A stretch of 19,067 nt of DNA from Streptomyces sp. WM4235 (GCF_001279725.1 NZ_LGDE01000475.1:1-19067), one strand, 5' to 3'; positions 7,678 to 15,532 are shown, counted from the first letter of the stretch. Translations and numbers: made by a program. Notes: generated from the letters alone by a model not told the origin.

Positions 7678-8562
7678 TCAGCCCCGGCCGTACGTGTGGA
7701 ACCCGCGGCCGCTCTTGCGGCCGAGCAGTCCCGCCTGCACCATCCGCTGGAGCAGCGGGGGCGGGGCGTACAGGGGTTCCTTGAACTCCTCGTACAGCGA
7801 CTCGGCTATCGCGGCGACCGTGTCCAGGCCGATCAGGTCGGCCAGTTTGAGCGGTCCCATCGGGTGGGCGCAGCCGAGTTCCATTCCGGCGTCCACGTCG
7901 GTGGCGCTCGCGAACCCGGATTCGGCCATGCGGATGGCCGAGAGGAGGTAGGGGACGAGCAGCGCGTTGACGACGAAGCCGGCCCGGTCCTGGGAGCGGA
8001 CGGTCGTCTTGCCGAGGGCGTCGCGGGCGAAGGCCTCGACCGCGGCGAGGGTGTCCGCCGAGGTGTGCAGGGAGGACACGACCTCGACGAGCGGCAGGAC
8101 GGGCACGGGGTTGAAGAAGTGCAGGCCCACGACCCGGTCGGCACGGCCGGTGGCCATGCCCAGCCGCATGATCGGGATGGCCGAGGTGTTCGTGGCGAGG
8201 ATGGCCCGCGGGTCCTCGACGAGCTTGTCGAGGGCGGTGAAGATCTCCGTCTTGGCGTCGGGGTTCTCGGTGACGGCCTCGATGACGAGTTGCCGGTCGG
8301 CGAGGTCCTCCAGGTCGCCGGTGAACACGAGCCGGGCGAGGGCGTCCTCGGCGGAGGCCCGGTCGAGCTTGCCGCGTTGGACGGCGCGTTCCAGGGAGAC
8401 GGCGACGCGTTCGCGGGCTGTTCGGGCGGCGACGGAGTCCGCCTCGGCCACCACCGTGTCGATGCCGGCGCGGGCGCAGACCTCGGCGATGCCGGCGCCC
8501 ATCTGCCCGCCGCCGACGACTCCGACGCGCCGGATCCGGGGCGCTCCCTCGGGGGCGTTCAC
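7678..8562 (-). CDS. NAD-dependent 3-hydroxyacyl-CoA (3-hydroxybutyryl-CoA) dehydrogenase
   Basis: The product has 294 residues. GTG 8562 overlaps the aceB stop (GTGA), so translation is probably coupled. The N-terminal Rossmann fold begins VGVVGGGQMGAGIAEV (dinucleotide-binding glycines). The catalytic region contains LHFFNPVPVLPLVEVV with His148. The C-terminal 3HCDH domain has DRAGFVVNALLVPYL, GCAHPMGPLKLADLIGLD and a terminal GLLGRKSGRGFHTY. Length fits the stand-alone HbdA/FadB2 type rather than the multifunctional FadB. It oxidises 3-hydroxyacyl-CoA to 3-ketoacyl-CoA, supplying acetyl-CoA from short acyl chains. That makes sense in an operon with the glyoxylate shunt. Exact chain-length preference cannot be read from sequence. 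Confidence 0.93.
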   Translation of the reverse strand: MNAPEGAPRIRRVGVVGGGQMGAGIAEVCARAGIDTVVAEADSVAARTARERVAVSLERAVQRGKLDRASAEDALARLVFTGDLEDLADRQLVIEAVTENPDAKTEIFTALDKLVEDPRAILATNTSAIPIMRLGMATGRADRVVGLHFFNPVPVLPLVEVVSSLHTSADTLAAVEAFARDALGKTTVRSQDRAGFVVNALLVPYLLSAIRMAESGFASATDVDAGMELGCAHPMGPLKLADLIGLDTVAAIAESLYEEFKEPLYAPPPLLQRMVQAGLLGRKSGRGFHTYGRG

Positions 8563-10157
8563 GCGTTCACCCGCACGGCGGCGGCGCGTACGAGGTGGCG
8601 GGTGTAGGCGTCGGGGGTGAAGAAGGCGGGGAGCCGCACGGAGAGCGCGGTGTCCACGAAGACCTCCCGTGCTTCGAGGACCAGCGCCCGCGGGTCCTCG
8701 GCCTCCAGGGCCGCGCATTCGGCGTCGAGGAACTCGATGACCGTCCCGCGGTCCACCCGGTCGTGGCGCAGCCACTGCCAGATCTGGACGCGGGCGATCT
8801 CGGCGGTCGCGGCGTCCTCCATAAGGCCGCCCAGGGCGACGGCGCCGCTGCCGCGCAGCCAGGCGTCGAAGTAGCGCAGGGCCACGGCGACGTTGGAGCG
8901 GATGCCCTCGGGGGTCGGCGGGGCGGCGATCCTGCGGACGGACAGCAGGTCGGCGGCGGTGACCTCGACGTCCTCGCGGGTGCGGTCCAGTTGGTTCGGT
9001 CGGTCTCCGAGGACACCGTCGAAGACCTCGCGGCAGACGGGGACCAGGCCGGGGTGGGCGACCCAGGAGCCGTCGAAGCCGTCCTCGGCCTCCCGTTCCT
9101 TGTCGAGGCGGACCTTGGCGAGCGCGGCGGCGTTGGCGTCCGCGTCCCGGCTGGGGACGTGCGCGGCCATGCCTCCGATGGCGTGGGCGCCGCGTCGGTG
9201 GCAGGTCCGCACGAGGAGTTCCGTGTAGGCCCGCATGAACGGGGCGATCATGGTGACCTTCGCCCGGTCGGGCAGTTGGAAGTCGGTCCGGTGGCCGAAG
9301 GTCTTGATCAGGCTGAACAGGTAGTCCCAGCGGCCGGCGTTGAGGCCCGCGCTGTGCTCGCGCAGTTCGTGGAGGATCTCCTCCATCTCGAAGGCGGCGG
9401 TGATCGTCTCGATGAGGACGGTCGCGCGGACGGTGCCGCGGGGGATGCCGAGGAGTTCCTGGGCCAGGACGAACACGTCGTTCCACAGGCGGGCTTCGGT
9501 CCGGTTCTCCAGCTTGGGAAGGTAGAAGTAGGGGCCGTGCCCGGCGTCGATCTGCCGCTGCGCGCAGTGGAAGAAGTACAGGCCGAAGTCGACGAGGGAG
9601 GCGGACACGGGCCGGCCGTCGATCTCCAGGTGTTCTTCGAGGAGGTGCCAGCCGCGCGGGCGGACCATGATGGTCGCGAGGTTCGCGCCGAGGCGGTACT
9701 CCTTGCCCTCGGGGGTGGTGAAGTCGATGCGTCGCTCGATGGCGTCGAGCAGGGTGAGCTGCCCGCCGATGATGTTGTTCCAGGTGGGGGCGGTGGCGTC
9801 CTCGAAGTCCGCCATCCAGACCTTCGCCCCGGAGTTCAGCGCGTTGATCGCCATGCGGCGCTCGGGCGGTCCGGTGATCTCGACCCGGCGGTCGGTGAGG
9901 CCGGGCGCGAGGGGTGCGGCCCGCCAGTCGGGGTCGGCGCGGACGGCGGAGGTGGCCCGGGAGAAGTCGAGCGGCGAGCCGGAGACCAGGTGGGCGGAGC
10001 GGCGGCGGCGTTCCTTGAGGATCTCCAGGCGGCGGTCCGCGAACGCGGCGTCGAGTCGGCCGACGAACTCCAGGGCCGCGGGGGTCAGGATCTCGTCGTG
10101 GCGCTCATCCGGCGCGCCGAGAACCCGGACATGGCTGGTCAGGGGCGTGAGTGACAT
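8559..10157 (-). CDS. aceB: Malate synthase (form A)
   Basis: The product has 532 residues, the size of E. coli AceB (533). ATG 10157 follows GAGGAG and gives MSLTPLTSHVRVLG. It condenses glyoxylate with acetyl-CoA to malate, the second step of the glyoxylate shunt. Family landmarks include INALNSGAKVWMADFEDATA, PYFYLPKLENRTEARLWND, LIETITAAFEMEEILHELRE, GLNAGRWDYLFSLIKTF, the AAHVPSRD segment and DGSWVAHPGLVP. All are typical of the AceB/MsA family, not the longer GlcB type. It lies 89 nt downstream of aceA with a hairpin between them, and its stop overlaps the start of the dehydrogenase gene. Confidence 0.97.
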   Translation of the reverse strand: MSLTPLTSHVRVLGAPDERHDEILTPAALEFVGRLDAAFADRRLEILKERRRRSAHLVSGSPLDFSRATSAVRADPDWRAAPLAPGLTDRRVEITGPPERRMAINALNSGAKVWMADFEDATAPTWNNIIGGQLTLLDAIERRIDFTTPEGKEYRLGANLATIMVRPRGWHLLEEHLEIDGRPVSASLVDFGLYFFHCAQRQIDAGHGPYFYLPKLENRTEARLWNDVFVLAQELLGIPRGTVRATVLIETITAAFEMEEILHELREHSAGLNAGRWDYLFSLIKTFGHRTDFQLPDRAKVTMIAPFMRAYTELLVRTCHRRGAHAIGGMAAHVPSRDADANAAALAKVRLDKEREAEDGFDGSWVAHPGLVPVCREVFDGVLGDRPNQLDRTREDVEVTAADLLSVRRIAAPPTPEGIRSNVAVALRYFDAWLRGSGAVALGGLMEDAATAEIARVQIWQWLRHDRVDRGTVIEFLDAECAALEAEDPRALVLEAREVFVDTALSVRLPAFFTPDAYTRHLVRAAAVRVNA

Positions 10158-10186
10158 GCGGTTCTGCTCCTCGGCGTGGGGCGGCG

Positions 10187-10216
10187 GGCGCCCGAGGGCC
10201 AGGTCTCTCGGGCGCC
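10187..10216 (-). promoter_or_regulatory. Intercistronic hairpin between aceA and aceB
   Basis: A perfect 10-bp stem GGCGCCCGAG (10187-10196) / CTCGGGCGCC (10207-10216), extendable by two pairs, lies in the 89-nt gap after the aceA stop. It could be a partial terminator or an mRNA 3'-end stabiliser giving more AceA than AceB. Confidence 0.6.
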
Positions 10217-10246
10217 GCGGGCCAGGCGAAACTTCGACGACAGGTC

Positions 10247-11533
10247 CTAGTGGAACTGCTCTTCCTCGGTGGAGCCGGAGAGCGCGGTGGTGGAGGAGGT
10301 CGGGTTGACGGCGGTGGAGACCAGGTCGAAGTACCCGGTGCCGACCTCGCGCTGGTGCTTGACGGCCGTGAAGCCCTGGGCCTGGGAGGCGAACTCGCGT
10401 TCCTGGAGGTCGACGTAGGCGGTCATGCCGTGCTCGGCGTAGCCGCGGGCGAGGTCGAACATGCCGTGGTTGAGGGAGTGGAAGCCGGCCAGGGTGATGA
10501 ACTGGAAGCGGTAGCCCATCGCGCCGAGTTCGCGTTGGAACTTGGCGATCTGGTCGTCGTCCAGGGCCGCCTTCCAGTTGAAGGACGGCGAGCAGTTGTA
10601 GGCGAGCATCTGGTCCGGGTACCGCGCGTGGATGGCCTCGGCGAACTCGCGGGCCTGCTCCAGGTCCGGTGTGCCGGTCTCCACCCAGATCAGGTCCGCG
10701 TACGGGGCGTAGGCCAGGCCGCGGGCGATGACCGGCGCCATGCCGTTCCGGACGTGGTAGAAGCCCTCGGCGGTGCGCTCTCCGGTGCAGAACTCGGCGT
10801 CGTGCTCGTCGACGTCGCTGGTCAGCAGGGTCGCGGCGAGGGCGTCCGTACGGGCGATGATCAGGGTCGGGGTGTCGGCGATGTCGGCGGCCAGGCGGGC
10901 CGCGTTCAGGGTGCGGATGTGCTGCGAGGTCGGAACGAGGACCTTGCCGCCGAGGTGCCCGCACTTCTTCTCCGAGGCCAACTGGTCCTCGTAGTGGATG
11001 CCGGCGGCGCCCGCCGCGATCATCGCCTTGGTCAGTTCGAACGCGTTGAGCGGGCCGCCGAAGCCGGCCTCGGCGTCGGCGACGATCGGCGCGAGCCAGT
11101 CCGTGGTGTCCGTGCCGCCCTCGGCGGTGGCGATCTGGTCGGCGCGCAGCAGTGCGTTGTTGATCCGACGGACGACCTGGGGAACCGAGTTGACCGGGTA
11201 GAGGCTCTGGTCCGGGTAGGTGTGTCCGGCCTGGTTCGCGTCGGCCGCGACCTGCCAGCCCGAGAGGTAGATCGCCTGGAGGCCGGCGCGCACCTGCTGG
11301 ACGGCCTGGCCGCCGGTCAGCGCGCCCAGCGCGTGGATGTAGTCCTGCTCGTGGAGCTGCCGCCACAGGCGTTCGGCGCCCCGCCGGGCCAGGGTGTGTT
11401 CCTCGCGGACACTGCCCGACAGCCGGACCACGTCCTCGGCCGAGTAGGTGCGCTCGATGCCCGTCCAGCGCGGGTCGTCGGCCCACCGCTGCTTGAGCTG
11501 TTCGGCCGCCGCCGTCGTGTTCGCCTCTGCCAT
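10247..11533 (-). CDS. aceA: Isocitrate lyase
   Basis: The product has 428 residues from ATG 11533 ([13 protein letters not shown]). An in-frame ATG at 11551 would add METVTV, giving 434, and neither has a strong ribosome site. It cleaves isocitrate to succinate and glyoxylate, the entry of the glyoxylate shunt. The catalytic signature [16 protein letters not shown] is intact (active-site Cys191). Other ICL segments are [36 protein letters not shown] and [12 protein letters not shown], ending with GSTEEEQFH as in other short bacterial ICLs. It is the first gene of the minus-strand operon aceA-aceB-dehydrogenase. It is divergent from an ScfR/RamB-family regulator, with repeated TTGCCAA boxes in the shared upstream region. 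Confidence 0.97.
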   Translation of the reverse strand: MAEANTTAAAEQLKQRWADDPRWTGIERTYSAEDVVRLSGSVREEHTLARRGAERLWRQLHEQDYIHALGALTGGQAVQQVRAGLQAIYLSGWQVAADANQAGHTYPDQSLYPVNSVPQVVRRINNALLRADQIATAEGGTDTTDWLAPIVADAEAGFGGPLNAFELTKAMIAAGAAGIHYEDQLASEKKCGHLGGKVLVPTSQHIRTLNAARLAADIADTPTLIIARTDALAATLLTSDVDEHDAEFCTGERTAEGFYHVRNGMAPVIARGLAYAPYADLIWVETGTPDLEQAREFAEAIHARYPDQMLAYNCSPSFNWKAALDDDQIAKFQRELGAMGYRFQFITLAGFHSLNHGMFDLARGYAEHGMTAYVDLQEREFASQAQGFTAVKHQREVGTGYFDLVSTAVNPTSSTTALSGSTEEEQFH

Positions 11534-11563
11534 GACCGTCACCGTTTCCATCCGTCGCGTGTC

Positions 11564-11849
11564 TTGCCAATGCCCCTGGTACTGATTCGTGCATTGGCAC
11601 TCTGTGCCTGAGAAGAGGTGCGGCCGCCGGACCCGCCCGTGGGCCGGAGCTGAGCAATGCTGCCGATCTTCGGGAGCGGGCCTCCACAACCCTCCGACAT
11701 CAGGGCGCGATTCGGGGGTCTGAGGCTGTCCCGGCTACCGGTTCCGGCTGGCCGCAGGACTGACTCTGACACTGGCACGGGGTGCCATCAAGGAGGTACA
11801 TCTGCCAAGCTTTGCCAATCTTCGGGGCCGGAATTGCCAAGGTTGCGAA
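11564..11849. promoter_or_regulatory. Cluster of TTGCCAA boxes between aceA and the ScfR-type regulator
   Basis: TTGCCAA or close variants occur at 11564-11570, 11594-11599 (inverse, TTGGCA), 11803-11808 (TGCCAA), 11812-11818, 11834-11840 and 11843-11849 (TTGCGAA). The pair TGCCAATGC (11565-11573) and GCATTGGCA (11591-11599) forms a perfect inverted repeat just upstream of aceA. The rest cluster 63-109 bp upstream of the regulator start. A separate palindrome, TGGCAC-ggg-GTGCCA, lies at 11773-11787. RamB of corynebacteria is known to bind a TTTGCAAA-like box, so these are likely operators for acetate control and autoregulation. A TATCCT at 11874-11879 may be the regulator's -10. The remainder of 11552-11911 shows nothing else. 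Confidence 0.6.
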
Positions 11850-11911
11850 GCCCTCCCGGGACGGTGGCCGACCTATCCTGACCGGGCACGGCCGACGGTG
11901 AAAGGAGTGCG

Positions 11912-13327
11912 GTGAGCAAGACGTACGCGGGGGCCAGACTGCGGCGGCTGCGCGAGGAGCGACGGATGACCCAGGCCGACCTGGCCAGGGTCCTCGCGAT
12001 CTCCCCCAGCTACCTCAACCAGATGGAGCACGACTCCCGCCCCCTCACGGTGCCCGTGCTGTTGCGGCTCACCGAGGCCTTCGGGGTCGACCCGGGCTTC
12101 TTCTCCGAACGCGACACCAGCCGGCTGGTGGCCGACCTGCGCGAGGCGCTCGCCCAGCAGGTCGCCGAGGCCCGCGTCTCCCCCTCCGATCTGTCCGAGC
12201 TGGCCACCCGAATGCCCGCCGTCGCCTCGGTCCTCCTCGACCTGGGTCGGCGGAGCCAGTTGCTGGCCGAGCGTCTCGCCGATGCCGCCGATGGCCGGGA
12301 CTCGCCGGCGGAGGCCCCGCGCTCACCCCACGAGGAGATCCGGGAGTTCTTCTACCGCCGGCAGAACTACCTCCACGACACCGACCTCGCCGCGGAGGCG
12401 CTGGCCCGCGAGATCGGCATCCGGCCCGGGGACGTCGTCCACGCCCTGACCCGCCACCTCTCCGAGCGGCACTCGATCAGGACGACGACGGACTCCGACC
12501 GGCTGCACCACTACGATCCGTCCACCCGGGTCCTGCACCTGTCCAGCCGGCTGCGCCCGGGCCGGCAGGCGTTCCGCATGGCCACCCAGCTCGCCCTGAT
12601 CGAGTACGGGGACGAGCTGGACCGGCTGGCCGCCGAGGACTTCCCCGTCGGGTCCCCTGCCCACGCGCTGGCCCGGATCGGCATCGCCAACTACCACGCC
12701 GCCGCGCTGATCCTCCCGTACACGGCGTTCCACGCGGCGGCCGAGGAGTTCCGCTACGACATCGAGCGGCTCACGGACCATTTCGGTCTCGGCCACGAGA
12801 CCATCTGCCATCGGCTCAGCACCCTCCAACGCCCCAGGCTGCGCGGGGTTCCCTTCTCCTTCGTGCGGGTGGACCGGGCCGGGAACATGTCCAAGCGGCA
12901 GTCCGCCACCGGATTCCACTTCTCCCGCGCCGGCGGCACCTGCCCGCTCTGGAACGTCTACGAGGCGTTCGCCGCCCCCGGCCGCATCCACGTCCAGGTC
13001 GCCGCGATGCCGGACGGTCAGCGTCATCTGTGGACCGCCCGGGCCGTCACCCGTCACCGCGGCGGCTGGGGTGATCCCGGCAAGACCTTCGCCATCGGAC
13101 TCGGCTGCGAGATCCGGCATGCCTCCCGCCTGGTCTACGCCGACGGCCTGGACCTCGACAATGCGGCGGCCGCCACTCCCATCGGCATGGGCTGCCGCCT
13201 CTGCGAGCGCCTCGACTGCCCGCAGCGTGCCGTGCCGCCGCTGGGCCGGCCCCTGGCCGTCGACGAGAACAGCAGCACCTTCATCCCCTACCCGGTCACG
13301 GGAGCGCCCCCGTCCTCCCGCGGCTGA
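11912..13327 (+). CDS. ScfR/RamB-family transcriptional regulator (XRE HTH + IrrE-like + Cys-rich C-terminus)
   Basis: The product has 471 residues. GTG 11912 follows AAAGGAG. A Cro/C1-type helix-turn-helix occupies about residues 6-62 (LRRLREERRMTQADLARVLA, SPSYLNQMEHDSRPL). A middle IrrE/ImmA-like domain spans about residues 150-320 (FFYRRQNYLHDTDLAAEALA, IANYHAAALILPYTAFHAAA). Its metalloprotease HExxH is missing, as the equivalent stretch reads QLALIEYGDEL. The C-terminal DUF2083-like part carries five cysteines at about 344, 399, 428, 431 and 436 (GCRLCERLDCPQRA). This is the architecture of RamB/PrpR/ScfR regulators of acetate, propionate and glyoxylate metabolism, some of which bind an Fe-S cluster through C-terminal cysteines. 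Divergence from aceA and the shared TTGCCAA boxes point to control of the glyoxylate operon. Confidence 0.92.
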   Translation: MSKTYAGARLRRLREERRMTQADLARVLAISPSYLNQMEHDSRPLTVPVLLRLTEAFGVDPGFFSERDTSRLVADLREALAQQVAEARVSPSDLSELATRMPAVASVLLDLGRRSQLLAERLADAADGRDSPAEAPRSPHEEIREFFYRRQNYLHDTDLAAEALAREIGIRPGDVVHALTRHLSERHSIRTTTDSDRLHHYDPSTRVLHLSSRLRPGRQAFRMATQLALIEYGDELDRLAAEDFPVGSPAHALARIGIANYHAAALILPYTAFHAAAEEFRYDIERLTDHFGLGHETICHRLSTLQRPRLRGVPFSFVRVDRAGNMSKRQSATGFHFSRAGGTCPLWNVYEAFAAPGRIHVQVAAMPDGQRHLWTARAVTRHRGGWGDPGKTFAIGLGCEIRHASRLVYADGLDLDNAAAATPIGMGCRLCERLDCPQRAVPPLGRPLAVDENSSTFIPYPVTGAPPSSRG

Positions 13328-13336
13328 CGAAGGATC

Positions 13337-13371
13337 ACGACCGGTCGCCGGGAGGGGCCACGGCCGGTCGT
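13337..13371 (+). terminator. Hairpin after the ScfR-type gene
   Basis: ACGACCGG (13337-13344) pairs with CCGGTCGT (13364-13371), and the stem can be extended inward with a wobble. It begins 10 nt after the stop codon. Confidence 0.6.
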
Positions 13372-13496
13372 CGGCGGCGGTGGAGCACCCCCCTCCCGGA
13401 CCAACTCCCTCACCTCTCGCCGATATCCGGTCCAGGACCTCGCCGCACGCTGCTCGTTCGAAGAGGTCGCCCACCTCGTCCCCGGGCGGTCTGACA

Positions 13497-13533
13497 GCGG
13501 GTGCGGACCCCGTGCGCGGGGCCCCGCACCCGC
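13497..13533 (-). terminator. GC-rich terminator hairpin after the toroid-DUF4430 gene
   Basis: GCGGGTGCGG (13497-13506) pairs perfectly with CCGCACCCGC (13524-13533), with a further internal CCCCG/CGGGG stem. It lies immediately after the stop codon of the minus-strand gene ending at 13540. It may also stop read-through from the converging regulator gene. Confidence 0.85.
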
Positions 13534-13539
13534 CGGCGA

Positions 13540-14952
13540 TCAGGCGCCCCAGCGCAGGGCGATCGTGTCGCCCACGTTGATCACCTTGTTGCGGGCGGCG
13601 CCGGTGAAGGCGGAGCCGTCGACGCCGACCTTCCAGGTGTTGGAGCCGCTGTTGGCCTTGCCGTTGACGTGGGTGATCGTGCCGGTGCCCGAGGAGGGGG
13701 TCACGCTCGTGACGCAACCCGACGGGGTGGCGGCGGTGGTCGCGGCGTTCAGGACGTCGCCGAGGGTGGTGGTCGTACCGGTCGGGGTGAAGGCGACCGA
13801 GCAGACCTTCAGGTTGCCCGCGCCGTCGTCGACGGTCAGCGCCAGCTTCGTGGCGGTACCCGCGGTGAAGGTGGACTGGGCGACCCACTGCGGGGCACCC
13901 GGGGTGACCGGGACCGGCGGAGCGGAGGTGAACCCGCCGCCGACGACGGCGCGCAGCGCGTCGATGGAGGCGTAGGCGGAGGGGGTGGTGTCGGCCGGCT
14001 TGTACTTGAAGCCGCCCGCCGGGTTGTACTGGTTGGCGATCAGGAAGTCGATGGGGGTCTTGCCGTTGGCGGTGAGGAAGTCACCGGTCTGCGGGTTGAT
14101 GCCGCAGGCGTTGAGGCCGGCGACGCCCCAGCCGTTGGAGCTGGTGTTGACCCCGTACAGGGAGTTGAACGCACCGGAGTTGGCGACGAGGGTGCTCTTG
14201 AGGAAGTTCTTCGCCTGCACCACGTCCGTGTCGGTGTTCGGGACGCCGGAGACGCAGAGTGCGGCCAGGGCGGCGCCGGTCATGTCGACGTCGCTCGCGG
14301 AGTTCAGGACGGTGGGGTTGCCCTCGGCCTTGTTGTAGGTCCAGCCGCCGTCCACGTGCTGGTTGGCGCGGATGCGGGTGATCATGGAGTCGGTCAGCGC
14401 CTGCGGGATCCGGGCGCCACCGGCCTGCGTCTTGGCTCCGCCGAGCGAAAGGGCCGCGAAGACGGTGCCGTTGAAGTTGCCGGACGGGCCGAAGTAGCCG
14501 GCCTCCGCCGTCTGCCAGTAGGAGTAGACGTTCGCGACGAGGTTGCGCGAGGCGGAGACGCGGGCCGGGTCGATGCCGGCGGCGTACGCGTTGAGGGTTC
14601 CGCGCTCGAAGTCGGTGACGACGGGGGAGCCGGACGGCCATCCCGCGGTGGACAGCAGGTTGCGGTAGACGGTGCGGGCGTTCTTCGTGGTGTCGCCGCC
14701 GGGCGCGACGTCCACGACGGCGGTGCCGGCGGCCGCGAAGGCGCTGAACGCCCACTCGTTGGACAACCCGGAACCGGCGTACGAACCATCCGCGGCCTGG
14801 AGGGACTTGAGGTAGGCGACACCGTTCGTCTTGGACGTGGCGATCTGCGCGGGACTGGAGGTCGCGAAGGCGGGCAGCGCCGTGAGGGCGAGGGCGCCGA
14901 GCGCGGCGGGCACCGCGAGCGTGAGGCGACGGAACGTGCGGGGACCGGACAT
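13540..14952 (-). CDS. Secreted alpha/alpha-toroid + DUF4430 protein, putative intrinsic factor/transcobalamin-like cobalamin binder
   Basis: The product has 470 residues. ATG 14952 follows CAGGAG. A signal peptide (MSGPRTFRRLTLAV... with AFA|TS near residue 30) directs export. Residues of about 38-350 show prenyltransferase/terpenoid-cyclase-type helical repeats such as AYLKSLQAADGSYAG, QHVDGGWTYN and NQYNPAGGFKYKP. These suggest an alpha6/alpha6 barrel. The cyclase acid motif DxDD is absent (SDVDMTG instead), so it is not a triterpene cyclase. Residues of about 370-470 resemble the DUF4430/transcobalamin C-terminal domain (NTWKVGVDGSAF, VINVGDTIALRW). Human intrinsic factor and transcobalamin (about 420-430 residues) have the same barrel-plus-beta order. 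A cobalamin riboswitch lies upstream on the same strand. No anchor is present, so it is probably released. Cobalamin binding is inferred. Confidence 0.88.
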   Translation of the reverse strand: MSGPRTFRRLTLAVPAALGALALTALPAFATSSPAQIATSKTNGVAYLKSLQAADGSYAGSGLSNEWAFSAFAAAGTAVVDVAPGGDTTKNARTVYRNLLSTAGWPSGSPVVTDFERGTLNAYAAGIDPARVSASRNLVANVYSYWQTAEAGYFGPSGNFNGTVFAALSLGGAKTQAGGARIPQALTDSMITRIRANQHVDGGWTYNKAEGNPTVLNSASDVDMTGAALAALCVSGVPNTDTDVVQAKNFLKSTLVANSGAFNSLYGVNTSSNGWGVAGLNACGINPQTGDFLTANGKTPIDFLIANQYNPAGGFKYKPADTTPSAYASIDALRAVVGGGFTSAPPVPVTPGAPQWVAQSTFTAGTATKLALTVDDGAGNLKVCSVAFTPTGTTTTLGDVLNAATTAATPSGCVTSVTPSSGTGTITHVNGKANSGSNTWKVGVDGSAFTGAARNKVINVGDTIALRWGA

Positions 14953-15068
14953 GGCCTGCTCCTGGAATGAGGGACGCCGGCCTGACCGAAGCTCGTGCGG
15001 GCGGGCGGCCCGGAGCGCGGTGGCGGCCGTCCGAACGCGTGGTACGGCTGGTGAATCGCTGTGTCGTA

Positions 15069-15171
15069 TGGGCATTCGGGCTCGGAAGCGGCCCCCTGCC
15101 GTTCCACACCGCTGCGCGTCAGCCCCGGATTCGCACCGGGTTCCCCCACTCGGCAGCCCAGGACGCTACCC
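15069..15171 (-). ncRNA. Cobalamin riboswitch (compact form) upstream of the toroid-DUF4430 gene
   Basis: On the minus strand the core reads GGGGAACCCGGTGCGAATCC, GGGGCTGACGCGCAGCGGTG, then CGAGCCCGAATGCCC. A short P1 is visible as GGGTA (15171-15167) with TGCCC (15073-15069, one G-U pair). Length is about 103 nt, without the large arm seen at metE. The gene start is 116 nt downstream at 14952. It should repress the gene when cobalamin is available. Confidence 0.92.
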
Positions 15172-15276
15172 GAGTGATCAAGGGTCCGCCAGCCACCGGT
15201 CACGGGCCCTGACCCGACCGGAGCGGAACGGAACCGCGTGAGACGCAGACCACCTTGACGCCGTCTTTATCCGCGT
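15172..15276. promoter_or_regulatory. Shared divergent promoter region between two cobalamin riboswitches
   Basis: Only about 105 bp separate the two aptamers, so both promoters must lie here. On the plus strand TTGACG (15255-15260) is a -35 candidate, but an 18-bp-spaced TCCAAT would fall inside the riboswitch P1. The plus-strand -10 is therefore unresolved. On the minus strand GTGACC-17-TGATCA is a weak candidate. No operator was recognised. Confidence 0.5.
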
Positions 15277-15385
15277 GCTCCAATCCGGCTGATAAGCACT
15301 CAGCCCCAGGGGAAGCCGGTCGGAATCCGGCGCTGACCCGCAACCGTAGGCCCGGCACCACCGGGCGAGCCGGAATGCCTGGAGC
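15277..15385 (+). ncRNA. Cobalamin riboswitch (compact form) upstream of the wall-anchored toroid protein
   Basis: The core AGGGGAAGCCGGTCGGAATC, CGGCGCTGACCCGCAACCGT is followed by GGGCGAGCCGGAATGCC. P1 is GCTCCA (15277-15282) with TGGAGC (15380-15385). Size (about 109 nt) and layout match the copy at 1563-1668. The large peripheral arm is absent. It precedes the 15533 gene by 147 nt and is oriented back-to-back with the riboswitch at 15069-15171. Confidence 0.93.
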
Positions 15386-15433
15386 CAAGTTTTCAGCGAG
15401 AAGCGCCGTCGCGGACTACGGCGTGGTTCGAAT

Positions 15434-15530
15434 GGCCTCCCCTTTCGCCCCACGGCGGACGACGGCGCCCACGGCGCCCCGCGGAGGCCCTTTGCCACGC
15501 ACTGGTCCGCCCGGCCGACCCGAGGGGCCG
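15434..15530 (+). promoter_or_regulatory. Structured leader and ribosome-site hairpin, candidate expression platform
   Basis: GGCCTCC (15434-15440) can pair with GGAGGCC (15483-15489) around inner GGCGCC palindromes. CGGCC (15512-15516) can pair with GGCCG (15526-15530) and cover part of the GAGGGG ribosome site (15522-15527) of the gene starting at 15533. There is no U-tract, which favours translational control. Folding was done by eye only. Confidence 0.35.
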
Positions 15531-15532
15531 TC

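Noticed and set aside
8595..11611. Long plus-strand open frames opposite aceB and aceA.
   Set aside because: Translations are Gly/Arg/Asp/Val-rich with no recognisable domain; both zinc/active-site signatures and ribosome sites support the minus-strand genes instead.
12560..12760. Possible IrrE/ImmA-type metalloprotease activity in the ScfR-type regulator.
   Set aside because: No HExxH motif is present in the relevant helix, so only the fold, not the activity, is supported.
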